From assembly GCA_035366835.1 (NCBI GenBank), contig DAOSIS010000001.1, positions 62,001 through 126,000 of the forward strand: a stretch of 64,000 nucleotides of DNA, in the 5' to 3' direction. The position numbers and the translations under genes are program-made. Under the pieces are notes generated by a model. That model saw nothing but the letters and a program-made list of their open reading frames with translations, did no database searches and was not told where the DNA came from. Below are positions 17,839 to 25,711 of the stretch, one piece after another (positions within the stretch are counted from its first letter, which is position 1; the number at the start of each line of letters is the position of its first letter). This DNA comes from UBA6109 sp035366835 (GTDB lineage Bacteria; Desulfobacterota; Syntrophia; Syntrophales; UBA6109).

Positions 17839-19359
17839 CTACTTTCTCGTGATCGTTCCCTCCCAGGTGCTGATGGTCTTCTCCTTCTTCTCCTCCTCGC
17901 CGAACCAGCGGCTCGTCACGCACTTCGCTTCCGTGTAGAAGGCGACCCCGTCTCTCCCCATCACGTGCAGGTCACCGAAAAACGAGTCCTTGTGACCCGC
18001 AAAGGGAAAATACGAGATCGGCACCGGAATCCCCACGTTCACCCCCACCATCCCCCCGTGCGTCCTCCGCACGAACTCGCGCGCGTACCAGCCGTTCTGC
18101 GTGAAAATGCAAGACCCGTTCGCGAACCGGCTCGCGTTCATGATCGCCAGCCCTTCCTCGAAATCCTTCACACGCTTGATGCTCGTCACCGGCCCGAAGA
18201 TCTCGCAGTCCCCCACGCTCATCCCTTCCTTCACGTGATCGAAGATCGTCGGCCCCACGAAGTGCCCATTCTCGAAGCCCGGCACCACGATGCCCCGCCC
18301 GTCCAGGATCAGTGCCGCGCCTTCCGCAACGCCCCTGTCGATGCACTCGATCACCGCCTGCTTGTGCTCCGCCGATACCACCGGCCCCAATTCCGTCGCC
18401 GGATCGTACGCGCATCCCACCTTCCGCGCCTTCGCGAACTTCACCAGGTACGAGATGAACTCGTCCGCGCACCCCTCCTCCACGCACAGCGCTGGCAGCG
18501 CCATGCACCGCATCCCCGCGCACCCGAACGTCGAATTGATGATCCCCAGCGCAGACCGCTCCAGCGCCGCATCCTTCAGCACCAGCCCGTGGTTCTTCGC
18601 CTCGCACAAGGCCTGCACCCTCTTCCCGTGCGCCGCCGCCGTCGCATAGATGTGCAGCCCCACCGACGTCGACCCCACGTACGAAATCCCCCGGATGTCC
18701 GGATGCTTCAGGAGCAGCTCCGCCTCGTTCCGGCTGCACGTCACCAGGTTCACCACGCCCTTCGGCAGACCCGCCTGGATCAGCAGCTCCAGGCACCGCA
18801 TCGCCGTCTGCGGCGTCAGGCTCGCCGCCTTCAAAACGAACGTGTTCCCCACCGTGATGCACAGCGGAATCATCCATCCGAACGGGATCATCGCCGGAAA
18901 ATTGAACGGCACGATCCCCGCAAACACCCCGATCGGCTCCCGGTACATCACCGTGTCGTGGCCCGTCGACACGTTCATCAGCGCATCCCCCTGCATCAGG
19001 ATCGGCGCCCCGCAGGCCAGCTCCACCACCTCCATCGCCTTGATGATGTCCCCGCGCGCCTCTTCGATGTTCTTCCCCAGCTCCTTCGATACCGACAGCG
19101 TCAGCTCTTCCAGATGCTGCTGCAGAAGCGTCCGGAACTGGAACATCACCTCCATCCGCTGCTGGACCGGCGTCGATGACCACCCGGGATACGCCGCCAC
19201 GGCTGCCTGCACCGCGCTCTCCACTTCCTCCACCGTGCAGCACGGCGCCTCCGCCATCACCTCCCCCGTGCTCGAATCCGTCACAGCCATGTACTTCTTC
19301 GTCGCCGATTCCCGCCACTCGTTGTTCACGCAGTACCTCAGTCTTCTTGCCGGACTCAT
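17839..19359 (-). CDS. mmsA: CoA-acylating methylmalonate-semialdehyde dehydrogenase
   Basis: The 506-residue ALDH-superfamily enzyme is close to MmsA/IolA. It oxidises methylmalonate or malonate semialdehyde to propionyl- or acetyl-CoA with NAD+ and CO2 release. The NAD-binding stretch is VPFNFPAMIPFGWMIPLCI and the nucleophile Cys285 sits in GCAGMRCMAL, which is specific to this subfamily. ATG 19359 has AAGGAG at good distance. Its codon choice differs from its neighbours: GCG, GTG and ACG are favoured where nearby genes use GCC and GTC. It is downstream of the saccharopine-dehydrogenase-like gene, after a 248-base gap full of hairpins. Confidence 0.93.
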   Translation of the reverse strand: MSPARRLRYCVNNEWRESATKKYMAVTDSSTGEVMAEAPCCTVEEVESAVQAAVAAYPGWSSTPVQQRMEVMFQFRTLLQQHLEELTLSVSKELGKNIEEARGDIIKAMEVVELACGAPILMQGDALMNVSTGHDTVMYREPIGVFAGIVPFNFPAMIPFGWMIPLCITVGNTFVLKAASLTPQTAMRCLELLIQAGLPKGVVNLVTCSRNEAELLLKHPDIRGISYVGSTSVGLHIYATAAAHGKRVQALCEAKNHGLVLKDAALERSALGIINSTFGCAGMRCMALPALCVEEGCADEFISYLVKFAKARKVGCAYDPATELGPVVSAEHKQAVIECIDRGVAEGAALILDGRGIVVPGFENGHFVGPTIFDHVKEGMSVGDCEIFGPVTSIKRVKDFEEGLAIMNASRFANGSCIFTQNGWYAREFVRRTHGGMVGVNVGIPVPISYFPFAGHKDSFFGDLHVMGRDGVAFYTEAKCVTSRWFGEEEKKEKTISTWEGTITRK

Positions 19360-19416
19360 AACTCCACTCCTTGTCTTTCCATTCCGCTGAAAAAGTTTTT
19401 CTGACTCCATACCATA

Positions 19417-19550
19417 CGGCCCGCCGGAAACACAATTCCGGTGGGCCGCAGCAAAATTGAAGATTCTTCGGAGCAAGCTCCGGAAAATCTTCGATCCCCA
19501 AGGAAGGGATCGTAGCCATCATTCGCTCGCTTACCCCGCAGCAAGCGGGG
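19417..19550. repeat. Cluster of four inverted repeats ahead of mmsA
   Basis: Four stems lie end to end: 19417-19429/19436-19448 (13 pairs with one G-U), 19459-19474/19477-19492 (16 pairs, one mismatch and one wobble), 19492-19498/19506-19512 (7 pairs), and CCCCGC 19534-19539 with GCGGGG 19545-19550. None has a clear T-run on the minus strand. They fill the gap between the saccharopine-dehydrogenase-like gene and mmsA. They could be a repeat insertion, an RNA-processing or stability element, or a leader that tunes mmsA. Confidence 0.75.
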
Positions 19551-19607
19551 AATGCGCTCGCTGCCGGATTCACGGCTGAACAGAAGACCCGCCCGCCATG
19601 AGCACGC

Positions 19608-20783
19608 TCATGCGATGGGTCTGGTGATTGTCACTTTGGTGTGCAAACCACGTTTTGCACAATATTCGAAGAATTTCTCCGGCGGCACGCCGATTTCGGG
19701 TCCTACGCAGCCCCTCTCCGTGATAATGCCGGCACCAAGCATCCGCGCCGTGATCCCGACGGGACCGCCGACCGTGAAGGGACCCGTCTTCATGTTCCAG
19801 GGTTCGTAGGGCGAGCACATCATCTCGGTCCGGATCTCCACCTCCTCGCCGTTCTTCACTCCCTTGGCGTCGACGCGCAGGCACTTGTAGTCGGCGGGCT
19901 TCCCCGCCGGCTTGGGAAAGGTCTCGGCGAGGGCCACGAAGTAATCGCGCGGCGCGATCTCGGCGTCCTTCACCTTCAACGGTTTCGTGGAGCCGAAGCC
20001 GATCCCCGACAGGAACCGCATCTTCTGTTCGAAATCCGCCGGAAGGCCGAGCTTGAAGTTCATGTGCTTGATCCCCTTGGATTTGAAGGCGACCGGCACG
20101 GTCGCCACTTCCGAATGAATGGTCGGATAGACCGTCATCGTGCCGACGGGCTGGGGGAAGTCGATCACCTCGCCCAGGGTAAAAGGCTGCACTTCCTTCC
20201 AGTCGCCGTTTTCAAAGACGTAGGCCGGATCCGTGAATTCCTGGAGGAGGGTCTGGGCTGCATAGGGGATCGTGATAGGGAAATCGGACTTCGCGTAATT
20301 GGCGATGCCGTCCCGCAGATAGATGTATTCGATCGTATCCAGCCGCGCGGCGCAGTAGCCGGCCATGACGCTCACGATACCCGGCGCGCTGCCCATGCCC
20401 AGGATGCCGGTCAGCCCCTTGGCCTTCCACTCGGCGTCCCGAAGCATCTGCTTCCTGGCGACATGGAACAGGCCTCCCATATCGAGATAATGGGAGCCTT
20501 CCGCAATGCACGCATCCATGACCCGCAGGTTGAAGTCATGGCCGATACAGTTGGCCGTGACCTTGCTGCCGCGGACGGCGGCCCGCAGGCTCTCGGGATT
20601 CGTCGCGTCCGTGAACTGCACCTTCGCCTTGCCCTCTCCCCACTCCTTGGCCCTGAAGGCGAGGACATCCTTCAGCTTTTCGAGATCGGCCAGGATCACT
20701 TCCATCACTTCCGGCGACGAGCAAAGATCCCGGATGACGCCCTGTGCCTGCACCCCTGCCGCACCCATTACCGTGATTCTCAT
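19608..20783 (-). CDS. Saccharopine dehydrogenase-like NAD(P) oxidoreductase
   Basis: This 391-residue protein has an N-terminal Rossmann fold (MRITVMGAAGVQAQGVIRDL) and the saccharopine-dehydrogenase catalytic region. GSHYLDMGG is typical of the family, as is a GMGSAPGIVSVMAGYCA block. Characterised relatives make or split secondary amines between an amino acid and a semialdehyde (saccharopine, carboxynorspermidine). AGGAGGCAGGAGA precedes the ATG. Its position after the aminotransferase and TRAP genes suggests a step in breakdown of an imported amine or opine-like compound. That role is inferred. Confidence 0.82.
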   Translation of the reverse strand: MRITVMGAAGVQAQGVIRDLCSSPEVMEVILADLEKLKDVLAFRAKEWGEGKAKVQFTDATNPESLRAAVRGSKVTANCIGHDFNLRVMDACIAEGSHYLDMGGLFHVARKQMLRDAEWKAKGLTGILGMGSAPGIVSVMAGYCAARLDTIEYIYLRDGIANYAKSDFPITIPYAAQTLLQEFTDPAYVFENGDWKEVQPFTLGEVIDFPQPVGTMTVYPTIHSEVATVPVAFKSKGIKHMNFKLGLPADFEQKMRFLSGIGFGSTKPLKVKDAEIAPRDYFVALAETFPKPAGKPADYKCLRVDAKGVKNGEEVEIRTEMMCSPYEPWNMKTGPFTVGGPVGITARMLGAGIITERGCVGPEIGVPPEKFFEYCAKRGLHTKVTITRPIA

Positions 20784-20873
20784 TCTCCTGCCTCCTAAAC
20801 TTGAGATTTGAAAGGTCCATTCGACAAATCCACCGGTATCCCGGTATCCCTGTTTGGATCTCTCACGCTGCCC

Positions 20874-22187
20874 TCACTGCGGGAACAACAGGTTCGGCAG
20901 CCAGAGGATGATCTCCGGGAACAAACACAGGACATACAACGCGACAAATTCGACGCAGACGAACCAGATGACGGACGTATAGATATCGGCCATGCTGATT
21001 TCCTTCGGATCCGTCACCGCCCGGATGTAGAAGAGGTTGTACCCGAACGGCGGCGTCATGTATCCCAGTTCCATCATCACGATGAAAATGACGCCGAACC
21101 ACAGGGGGTCGAAGCCGAGCGCCTTGATGACGGGCAGCATGATCGGAACGGTGATCAGCATAATGCCCGAGGAACTCATGACCATGCCGAGGATGAAAAG
21201 GATGAACATGAAGAAGACGAAGACTCCCCACTTGCCTGCCGGGAGCATCAGCATCAGGTCCTGGATGATCTTGATGACGCCCATGCCCTGGAAGGCTGTG
21301 CTGAGGCAATAGGCGCCGAAGATGATCCACATGATCGTAGCGGATATCTTGCATGCTCTGCCGGCGGCCTCGTAGAGTTTCGCCCAGGTCAGGTTTTTTC
21401 TCGCCGCCAGAAGGCTTGCGGCGACACCGATGGCCGCCGCCTCCGTCGGCGAAGCGATGCCCAGCAGGATGGAGCCGAGAACGGAAAAGATGATCACGAA
21501 CGGCACGATGACCGCCCCGAGGGTCTTGAACTTCTTTGCCCAGCTCCCCCGTTCTTCCTTCGGCAGTGCCGGGGCCAGGTCTTTCTGGAAATAGGCCCGT
21601 ATCAGGATGTAGCTGCTGTCGAGAACCAGGAGGACGATGGTGGGCAAGACGCCGCCGGCGAACATCCGCCCCACCGATTCCCCGGCCACCAACGCATAGA
21701 TGATCATATCGACGCTGGGAGGCATGAGGATTCCCCAGCCGCCGCCGGAGTTGATGCAGCCGATGGCGAGCTGCTTCTGGTAACCTCGCTTGAGCATGGC
21801 GGGAAGGGCAATCGTCGCCATCGTGATCGTTGCGGTTCCGCTGATGCCGCACATGGCCGCAAACAAGGTGCAGATGACCAGCGTGCCGACGGCGAGTCCT
21901 CCGCGGATCGGTCCGAACCAGACATACATCATGTCGAACATCTTGTCGGCGATGCCCGACTTCTCCAGGATCATCGCCATGAGGATGAACAGGGGAATGG
22001 AGACGAGGACGAACTGGTTGCTCGCGCCCCAAGCCTGCGCCGCCACCATGTACAGGCCTTGCGGCCCCCAGAAGATGAGCGTGAAGACCATGCCGGTGGC
22101 GCCGAGGGCGAAGCTTACCGGCAGGCCGAGAAACATCAGGCCGAAAAGGCAGACAAACAGCGCCGCCGTCCACATTTCAAGACTCAT
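20874..22187 (-). CDS. dctM: TRAP transporter large permease (DctM)
   Basis: The 437-residue membrane protein has about 12 helices and is the ion-coupled transport subunit of a tripartite periplasmic transporter. Family motifs are the N-terminal LGLPVSFALGATGMVF, SIPLFILMA, CGISGTATITMATIALPAML and GGGWGILMPPSVDMIIYALV. It works with the small permease upstream and the binding protein before that. The gap to the small permease gene is 105 bases, longer than usual for a Q-M pair. Confidence 0.93.
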   Translation of the reverse strand: MSLEMWTAALFVCLFGLMFLGLPVSFALGATGMVFTLIFWGPQGLYMVAAQAWGASNQFVLVSIPLFILMAMILEKSGIADKMFDMMYVWFGPIRGGLAVGTLVICTLFAAMCGISGTATITMATIALPAMLKRGYQKQLAIGCINSGGGWGILMPPSVDMIIYALVAGESVGRMFAGGVLPTIVLLVLDSSYILIRAYFQKDLAPALPKEERGSWAKKFKTLGAVIVPFVIIFSVLGSILLGIASPTEAAAIGVAASLLAARKNLTWAKLYEAAGRACKISATIMWIIFGAYCLSTAFQGMGVIKIIQDLMLMLPAGKWGVFVFFMFILFILGMVMSSSGIMLITVPIMLPVIKALGFDPLWFGVIFIVMMELGYMTPPFGYNLFYIRAVTDPKEISMADIYTSVIWFVCVEFVALYVLCLFPEIILWLPNLLFPQ

Positions 22188-22292
22188 GGTTTCCTCTCCG
22201 TTTCCAATCGGCCGACCGGCGGCCGGTTTTTCTTGCCCTTGCGTCCCTGTCCTCTCTCACTGTGCATGACGACGAGTGATCTCCTTGGATCA

Positions 22293-22826
22293 TCAAGCGG
22301 ATGCCTCGTTTGTCTGTCCGCTCTTGTGGGAACGGAACTTTTCGATATTGCGAACCAAGTTGACGATCCCCTGAAGGAAGAGGAGAAGCGCGCTCAGCGG
22401 CAGGATCACCTTGATGGGATACACGGGGGGATCCCACGCCGAACCCGTCGTTTCCAGGCTGAGAACGGACTCATAGGCGAAGGATCCGCCAAAATAGACC
22501 ATGCCGCCCACGAAGAGGAGAAAAAACGGAAACGTGATGATGTCGAGGATGAGCTTCGTCTTCTCGGATAAGCGGATATAGATGACATCGACGACGATGT
22601 GCGACCTCTCCTTCTGCAGGAGGCCGGCCGGCAGGAGCGAACAGATGGCAAAGATAAACTGTGTTGTCTCGAAGGTCCACAACGTGGCCTTGAACAACAG
22701 CCGCATCGTGATTTCCAGCAAAACCACGGCACCGAGCAGGAGAATCAGGGGAAAGCAGATCTTTCCCGACCACTCGCTCAGAAAGTCCACAACTCGAAAG
22801 ATCTTCTTAACAGCGGACATCGGCAT
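22293..22826 (-). CDS. dctQ: TRAP transporter small permease (DctQ)
   Basis: The 177-residue protein has four hydrophobic helices in the DctQ pattern, with FPLILLLGAVVLLEITMRLL in the first helix pair and SHIVVDVIYIRLSEKTKLIL after the second. It forms the membrane complex with DctM. A large hairpin separates it from the binding-protein gene upstream, so it is probably made at a lower level than the binding protein. Confidence 0.88.
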   Translation of the reverse strand: MPMSAVKKIFRVVDFLSEWSGKICFPLILLLGAVVLLEITMRLLFKATLWTFETTQFIFAICSLLPAGLLQKERSHIVVDVIYIRLSEKTKLILDIITFPFFLLFVGGMVYFGGSFAYESVLSLETTGSAWDPPVYPIKVILPLSALLLFLQGIVNLVRNIEKFRSHKSGQTNEASA

Positions 22827-22908
22827 TCCTCATGATCGATGATGTGCTCTCAGGACAAAGATGCCGCGACAGGGATCGGCATCTCCTGCCGCCATTTGGC
22901 GGACCCTC

Positions 22909-22951
22909 CGCAACCCGCTCCGGAGCCTTGCCCCATCCGGAGCGGGTTGCG
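22909..22951 (-). other. Strong hairpin between dctP and dctQ
   Basis: CGCAACCCGCTCCGGA (22909-22924) pairs perfectly over 16 bases with TCCGGAGCGGGTTGCG (22936-22951), with an 11-base loop and further partial pairing outside. There is no T-run. A hairpin here usually protects the 3' end of the binding-protein message or partly stops transcription, which raises the ratio of binding protein to permease. The second TRAP operon has one at the same place (48039-48070). Confidence 0.85.
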
Positions 22952-22998
22952 TGGGGATCCCTCCGCGCACCATCCGTCTGGACGTGCGCGTCATGGAT

Positions 22999-24036
22999 TT
23001 ATAATCTGCCCACCTCCTTGAGGTACTTCTTCAGCATCTCAATGGCCTTGGCATTGTTCGGTCCGCCTTTTGCGGTCTCGTCCCAGATCTTGACTGCGGC
23101 CTGGGCCATCTTCTTCTGATCTTCCGCTGGCAGCGTGATGACCTTCACACCCTGCTTTTCGACCACTTTCCCGAGCACCTCTTCCTCGTGGTAGGCGTAT
23201 TCGATCGTGCGGATCCAGAACTGATTGTCGAGGATGTCCTTCACGATCTTCTGAACGTCCTTGGGAAGCTTGTCGAAGGCCTTCTTGTTGATGAAGAAGC
23301 CTTCCTCGGTTCCGAGACTGATGCTGGGCTTCATGTGGTTCTTGCAGACTTCGTACAGCGCCAGACTGTTCGCGCCCACGGCGCCGGCCCAGTGCGCACC
23401 CTCAAAGACGCCGGTCGCCAGACCGGTGTAGATTTCCGGACCGGAAGCACTCACGGGCTGGGCTCCGATCTCGTTGAAGAATTTTGCGAACTGGCCATAG
23501 GTCCTGATCTTCTTTCCCTTGAGGTCGGCGAGCGTCCGGATGGGTGTCTTTGTGACGATCTCGACGGGAAGGGCGTGATCGGTCCAGTACAGGACGTTGT
23601 GCTTGGCGACCTCGTCGGAGAGCATCTTTTCAAAACCGAGTTTCTTGTAGAAGTACATCACCTCCCAGTACTCCTTGAAGGCATAGGGAAGCGCGCATAC
23701 CGTCGCCACGGGGATGTCCGACTTCCAGTAGGCCGGCACGGCGAACCCCATCTCCAGCATGCCCCGCTTGACCGCAGGGAAAATCTCCTCATTCGGAATG
23801 AGCGCCCCTGCCGGGAAGGTCTCGATGACCAGACGGCCGTTGGTCTCGGCCTTGATCTGATTGGCGACGCGGACGACGCTTTCGGTGAAGGTGGGACTGG
23901 AGAGGGCGATGCCCGCCTGGCAGCGCCACTTGACGACCGGATCCGCCGCCATCGCCTGCCCGGCAACGAGACAGACGGCGACCAAGACAGCTGCGATCCA
24001 TACCGCACAACTCGACTTCCTCGTTCTTCTCACCAT
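22999..24036 (-). CDS. dctP: TRAP transporter substrate-binding protein (DctP)
   Basis: The 345-residue periplasmic protein has a signal peptide ending near GQAMA (about residue 30). The family pattern includes RVANQIKAETNGRLVIETFPAGALI and, near 170, TLADLKGKKIRTYG, followed by ASGPEIYTGLATGVFEGAHW. It captures the substrate and delivers it to DctQM. AAGGAG lies eight bases before the ATG. Co-transcription with the aminotransferase suggests an amino-acid or keto-acid ligand rather than a plain C4-dicarboxylate. The ligand is not proven by sequence. Confidence 0.92.
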   Translation of the reverse strand: MVRRTRKSSCAVWIAAVLVAVCLVAGQAMAADPVVKWRCQAGIALSSPTFTESVVRVANQIKAETNGRLVIETFPAGALIPNEEIFPAVKRGMLEMGFAVPAYWKSDIPVATVCALPYAFKEYWEVMYFYKKLGFEKMLSDEVAKHNVLYWTDHALPVEIVTKTPIRTLADLKGKKIRTYGQFAKFFNEIGAQPVSASGPEIYTGLATGVFEGAHWAGAVGANSLALYEVCKNHMKPSISLGTEEGFFINKKAFDKLPKDVQKIVKDILDNQFWIRTIEYAYHEEEVLGKVVEKQGVKVITLPAEDQKKMAQAAVKIWDETAKGGPNNAKAIEMLKKYLKEVGRL

Positions 24037-24125
24037 GTTCTTTCTCCTTTTTCAGCGGGTTTCTTGTAAGAGTCTATTCCCTTCGCCCGATCCGATGACA
24101 AAGGATCGGCGACCTGCAACCACCG

Positions 24126-25436
24126 TCACGCCCCCATTCCGACAGCCTTCAAGCCGTCGGCGAGGATGGAAATTCCCCGGTCCAGCTGTTCGTCGGTGAT
24201 GACCAGCGGCATGAGCGTCCGGATGACGTTGCCGAAGCTTCCGCAGGACAAGAGCACGAGGCCGTGTTCGAGGCAATAGCGCACCAGGGCCTTCGCCTCG
24301 TCGGCGGCGGGTTCTTTCCGTTCCCGGTCGCTGACCAATTCCAGAGCCAGCATCGGTCCCCTGCCGCGCACGTCCCCGACGATCTCGAATTCTCTTTGCA
24401 GCGACAAGAAACGGTCAAACAGTTTCCGCCCCAGTGCCTCGGAGCGCTGAAGAAGCTTTTCTTCCGCAAAGATGTCCATGACGGCAAGCGCCGCGCTGCA
24501 GGCGACGGGATTGGCGCCGTAGGTGCCGCCCAGCCCGGAAGGATGAACCGTCTCCATGATCTCCCTTTTCCCGACGACGGCGCTCAGGGGCATTCCGGCC
24601 GCCAGACTCTTCGCCACGGTCATGAGGTCCGGCTGTATGCCCCAGTGCTCGATGGCAAACATCCTGCCCGTCCGGCCCATGCCCGTCTGGATCTCGTCGG
24701 CGATGAACAGGATGCCGTTGTCGCGGCAGATCTTCGCGATCCGGGGGAAATACTCCGGAGGCGGCGTGATGAAGCCGCCCTCGCCCTGAATCGGTTCGGC
24801 AATGACCGCAGCCGTCGTCTCCGCGGCGGCCCCGGAGACAAAAAACTGCTTCAGGCAGTCGGCACAGGCGATGTCGCAGGCGGGATAGGAGAGTCCCAGG
24901 GAACAGCGATAGCAGTAGGCAAAGGGAATTCGATAGATTTCCGGCGCGAAAGGGCCGAACCCGTACTTGTACGGCTTCACCTTGCTCGTGAGGGTCATGG
25001 TCAGCAGCGTCCGGCCGTGGTAGGCGTTGTCAAAGGCGACGACCGCCGGCCGTTTGGTCGCGTAGCGTGCGATCTTCACGGCATTCTCTACGGCTTCCGC
25101 ACCGGAGTTGATGAAGAGGGCCATGGAAGGTGGCGGCACGGGCGTAGCGGCGCAGAGCCTTTCGGCAAGGTTCACGGCTGGTTCGTACGGAACCACCATG
25201 AAGCAGGTGTGCGTGAATTTTTCCGCCTGTGCCTTGATGGCTTCGACGACCCTCGGGTGCGAATGCCCCACGTTCATGACGCCGATGCCGCCGGAAAAAT
25301 CGATGTATTCGCGTCCCTCCACGTCCCGGATCAGGGCGCCGCAAGCGGATTCAACGTAGATACTGTTCAGGCTTGCGTGCCCGGGCGGAATGACGTTGGA
25401 CCGGACGGAGGCGATGGATTGGTTCGAAATGGTCAT
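24126..25436 (-). CDS. Class III aminotransferase (GabT-like, 4-aminobutyrate/omega-amino acid)
   Basis: This 436-residue PLP enzyme transfers the terminal amine of an omega- or beta-amino acid to a 2-oxo acid, leaving a semialdehyde. The signature LFINSGAEAVENAVKIAR, the ADEIQTGMGRTG block with the PLP-contacting Asp, and Lys276 in MTVAKSLAAG mark the fold. A Cys-rich insert (CYRCSLGLSYPACDIACADC) near 170-190 is also seen in some GabT relatives. ATG 25436 is chosen because GGAG lies eight bases upstream; two earlier in-frame ATGs lack a site. It is the first gene of the sigma-54 operon, ahead of dctP by 89 bases. Confidence 0.9.
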   Translation of the reverse strand: MTISNQSIASVRSNVIPPGHASLNSIYVESACGALIRDVEGREYIDFSGGIGVMNVGHSHPRVVEAIKAQAEKFTHTCFMVVPYEPAVNLAERLCAATPVPPPSMALFINSGAEAVENAVKIARYATKRPAVVAFDNAYHGRTLLTMTLTSKVKPYKYGFGPFAPEIYRIPFAYCYRCSLGLSYPACDIACADCLKQFFVSGAAAETTAAVIAEPIQGEGGFITPPPEYFPRIAKICRDNGILFIADEIQTGMGRTGRMFAIEHWGIQPDLMTVAKSLAAGMPLSAVVGKREIMETVHPSGLGGTYGANPVACSAALAVMDIFAEEKLLQRSEALGRKLFDRFLSLQREFEIVGDVRGRGPMLALELVSDRERKEPAADEAKALVRYCLEHGLVLLSCGSFGNVIRTLMPLVITDEQLDRGISILADGLKAVGMGA

Positions 25437-25488
25437 GCAATACTCCATAGAAGGCATTGGGTCTACGCTGATTCACGGGCAACGATTC

Positions 25489-25504
25489 TGCAAAAGACAG
25501 GCCA
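25489..25504 (-). promoter_or_regulatory. Sigma-54 promoter of the aminotransferase-TRAP operon
   Basis: On the minus strand the site reads TGGCCTGTCTTTTGCA. It matches TGGC, the G at position 7 and TTGCA of the -24/-12 consensus, with exactly ten bases between GG and GC. The ATG of the aminotransferase lies 52 bases downstream. The sigma-54 activator gene directly upstream is the expected regulator. Confidence 0.87.
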
Positions 25505-25565
25505 CCCATCGCCTGGCGGCAGCGCATAAGCCGTTTTTCATCGCAAATACGGCAAGTTGCAAAAT

Positions 25566-25578
25566 GTTCTGATAGAAC
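25566..25578. promoter_or_regulatory. Candidate activator site upstream of the aminotransferase promoter
   Basis: GTTCT-GAT-AGAAC is a perfect 5-base inverted repeat centred about 94 bases before the predicted transcription start. That is the usual distance for a sigma-54 enhancer. No identical copy lies before the AOR gene, so the assignment is tentative. Confidence 0.45.
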
Positions 25579-25711
25579 GGTTCGCGGTCGTAGGTGATTC
25601 ATGGCCGAGTGGGAGAGGTAAGGAAGAACGATCCGATCGGGATGGGCGCGGCTTGTTCTTCACTTTTCTGAAGTGTCGCGGCACGGCCGCAGCAGACACC
25701 CGTGGTTGGAT

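Noticed and set aside
17965..19179. Long plus-strand open frame of 404 codons over mmsA
   Set aside because: It is rich in His, Arg and Pro with no recognisable domain. It is the shadow of the G-ending codon use of mmsA on the other strand.
22213..22236. Hairpin with TTTTT between dctQ and dctM of the first TRAP operon
   Set aside because: The T-run is on the plus strand, opposite to the operon, with no plus-strand gene to end. It is probably chance.
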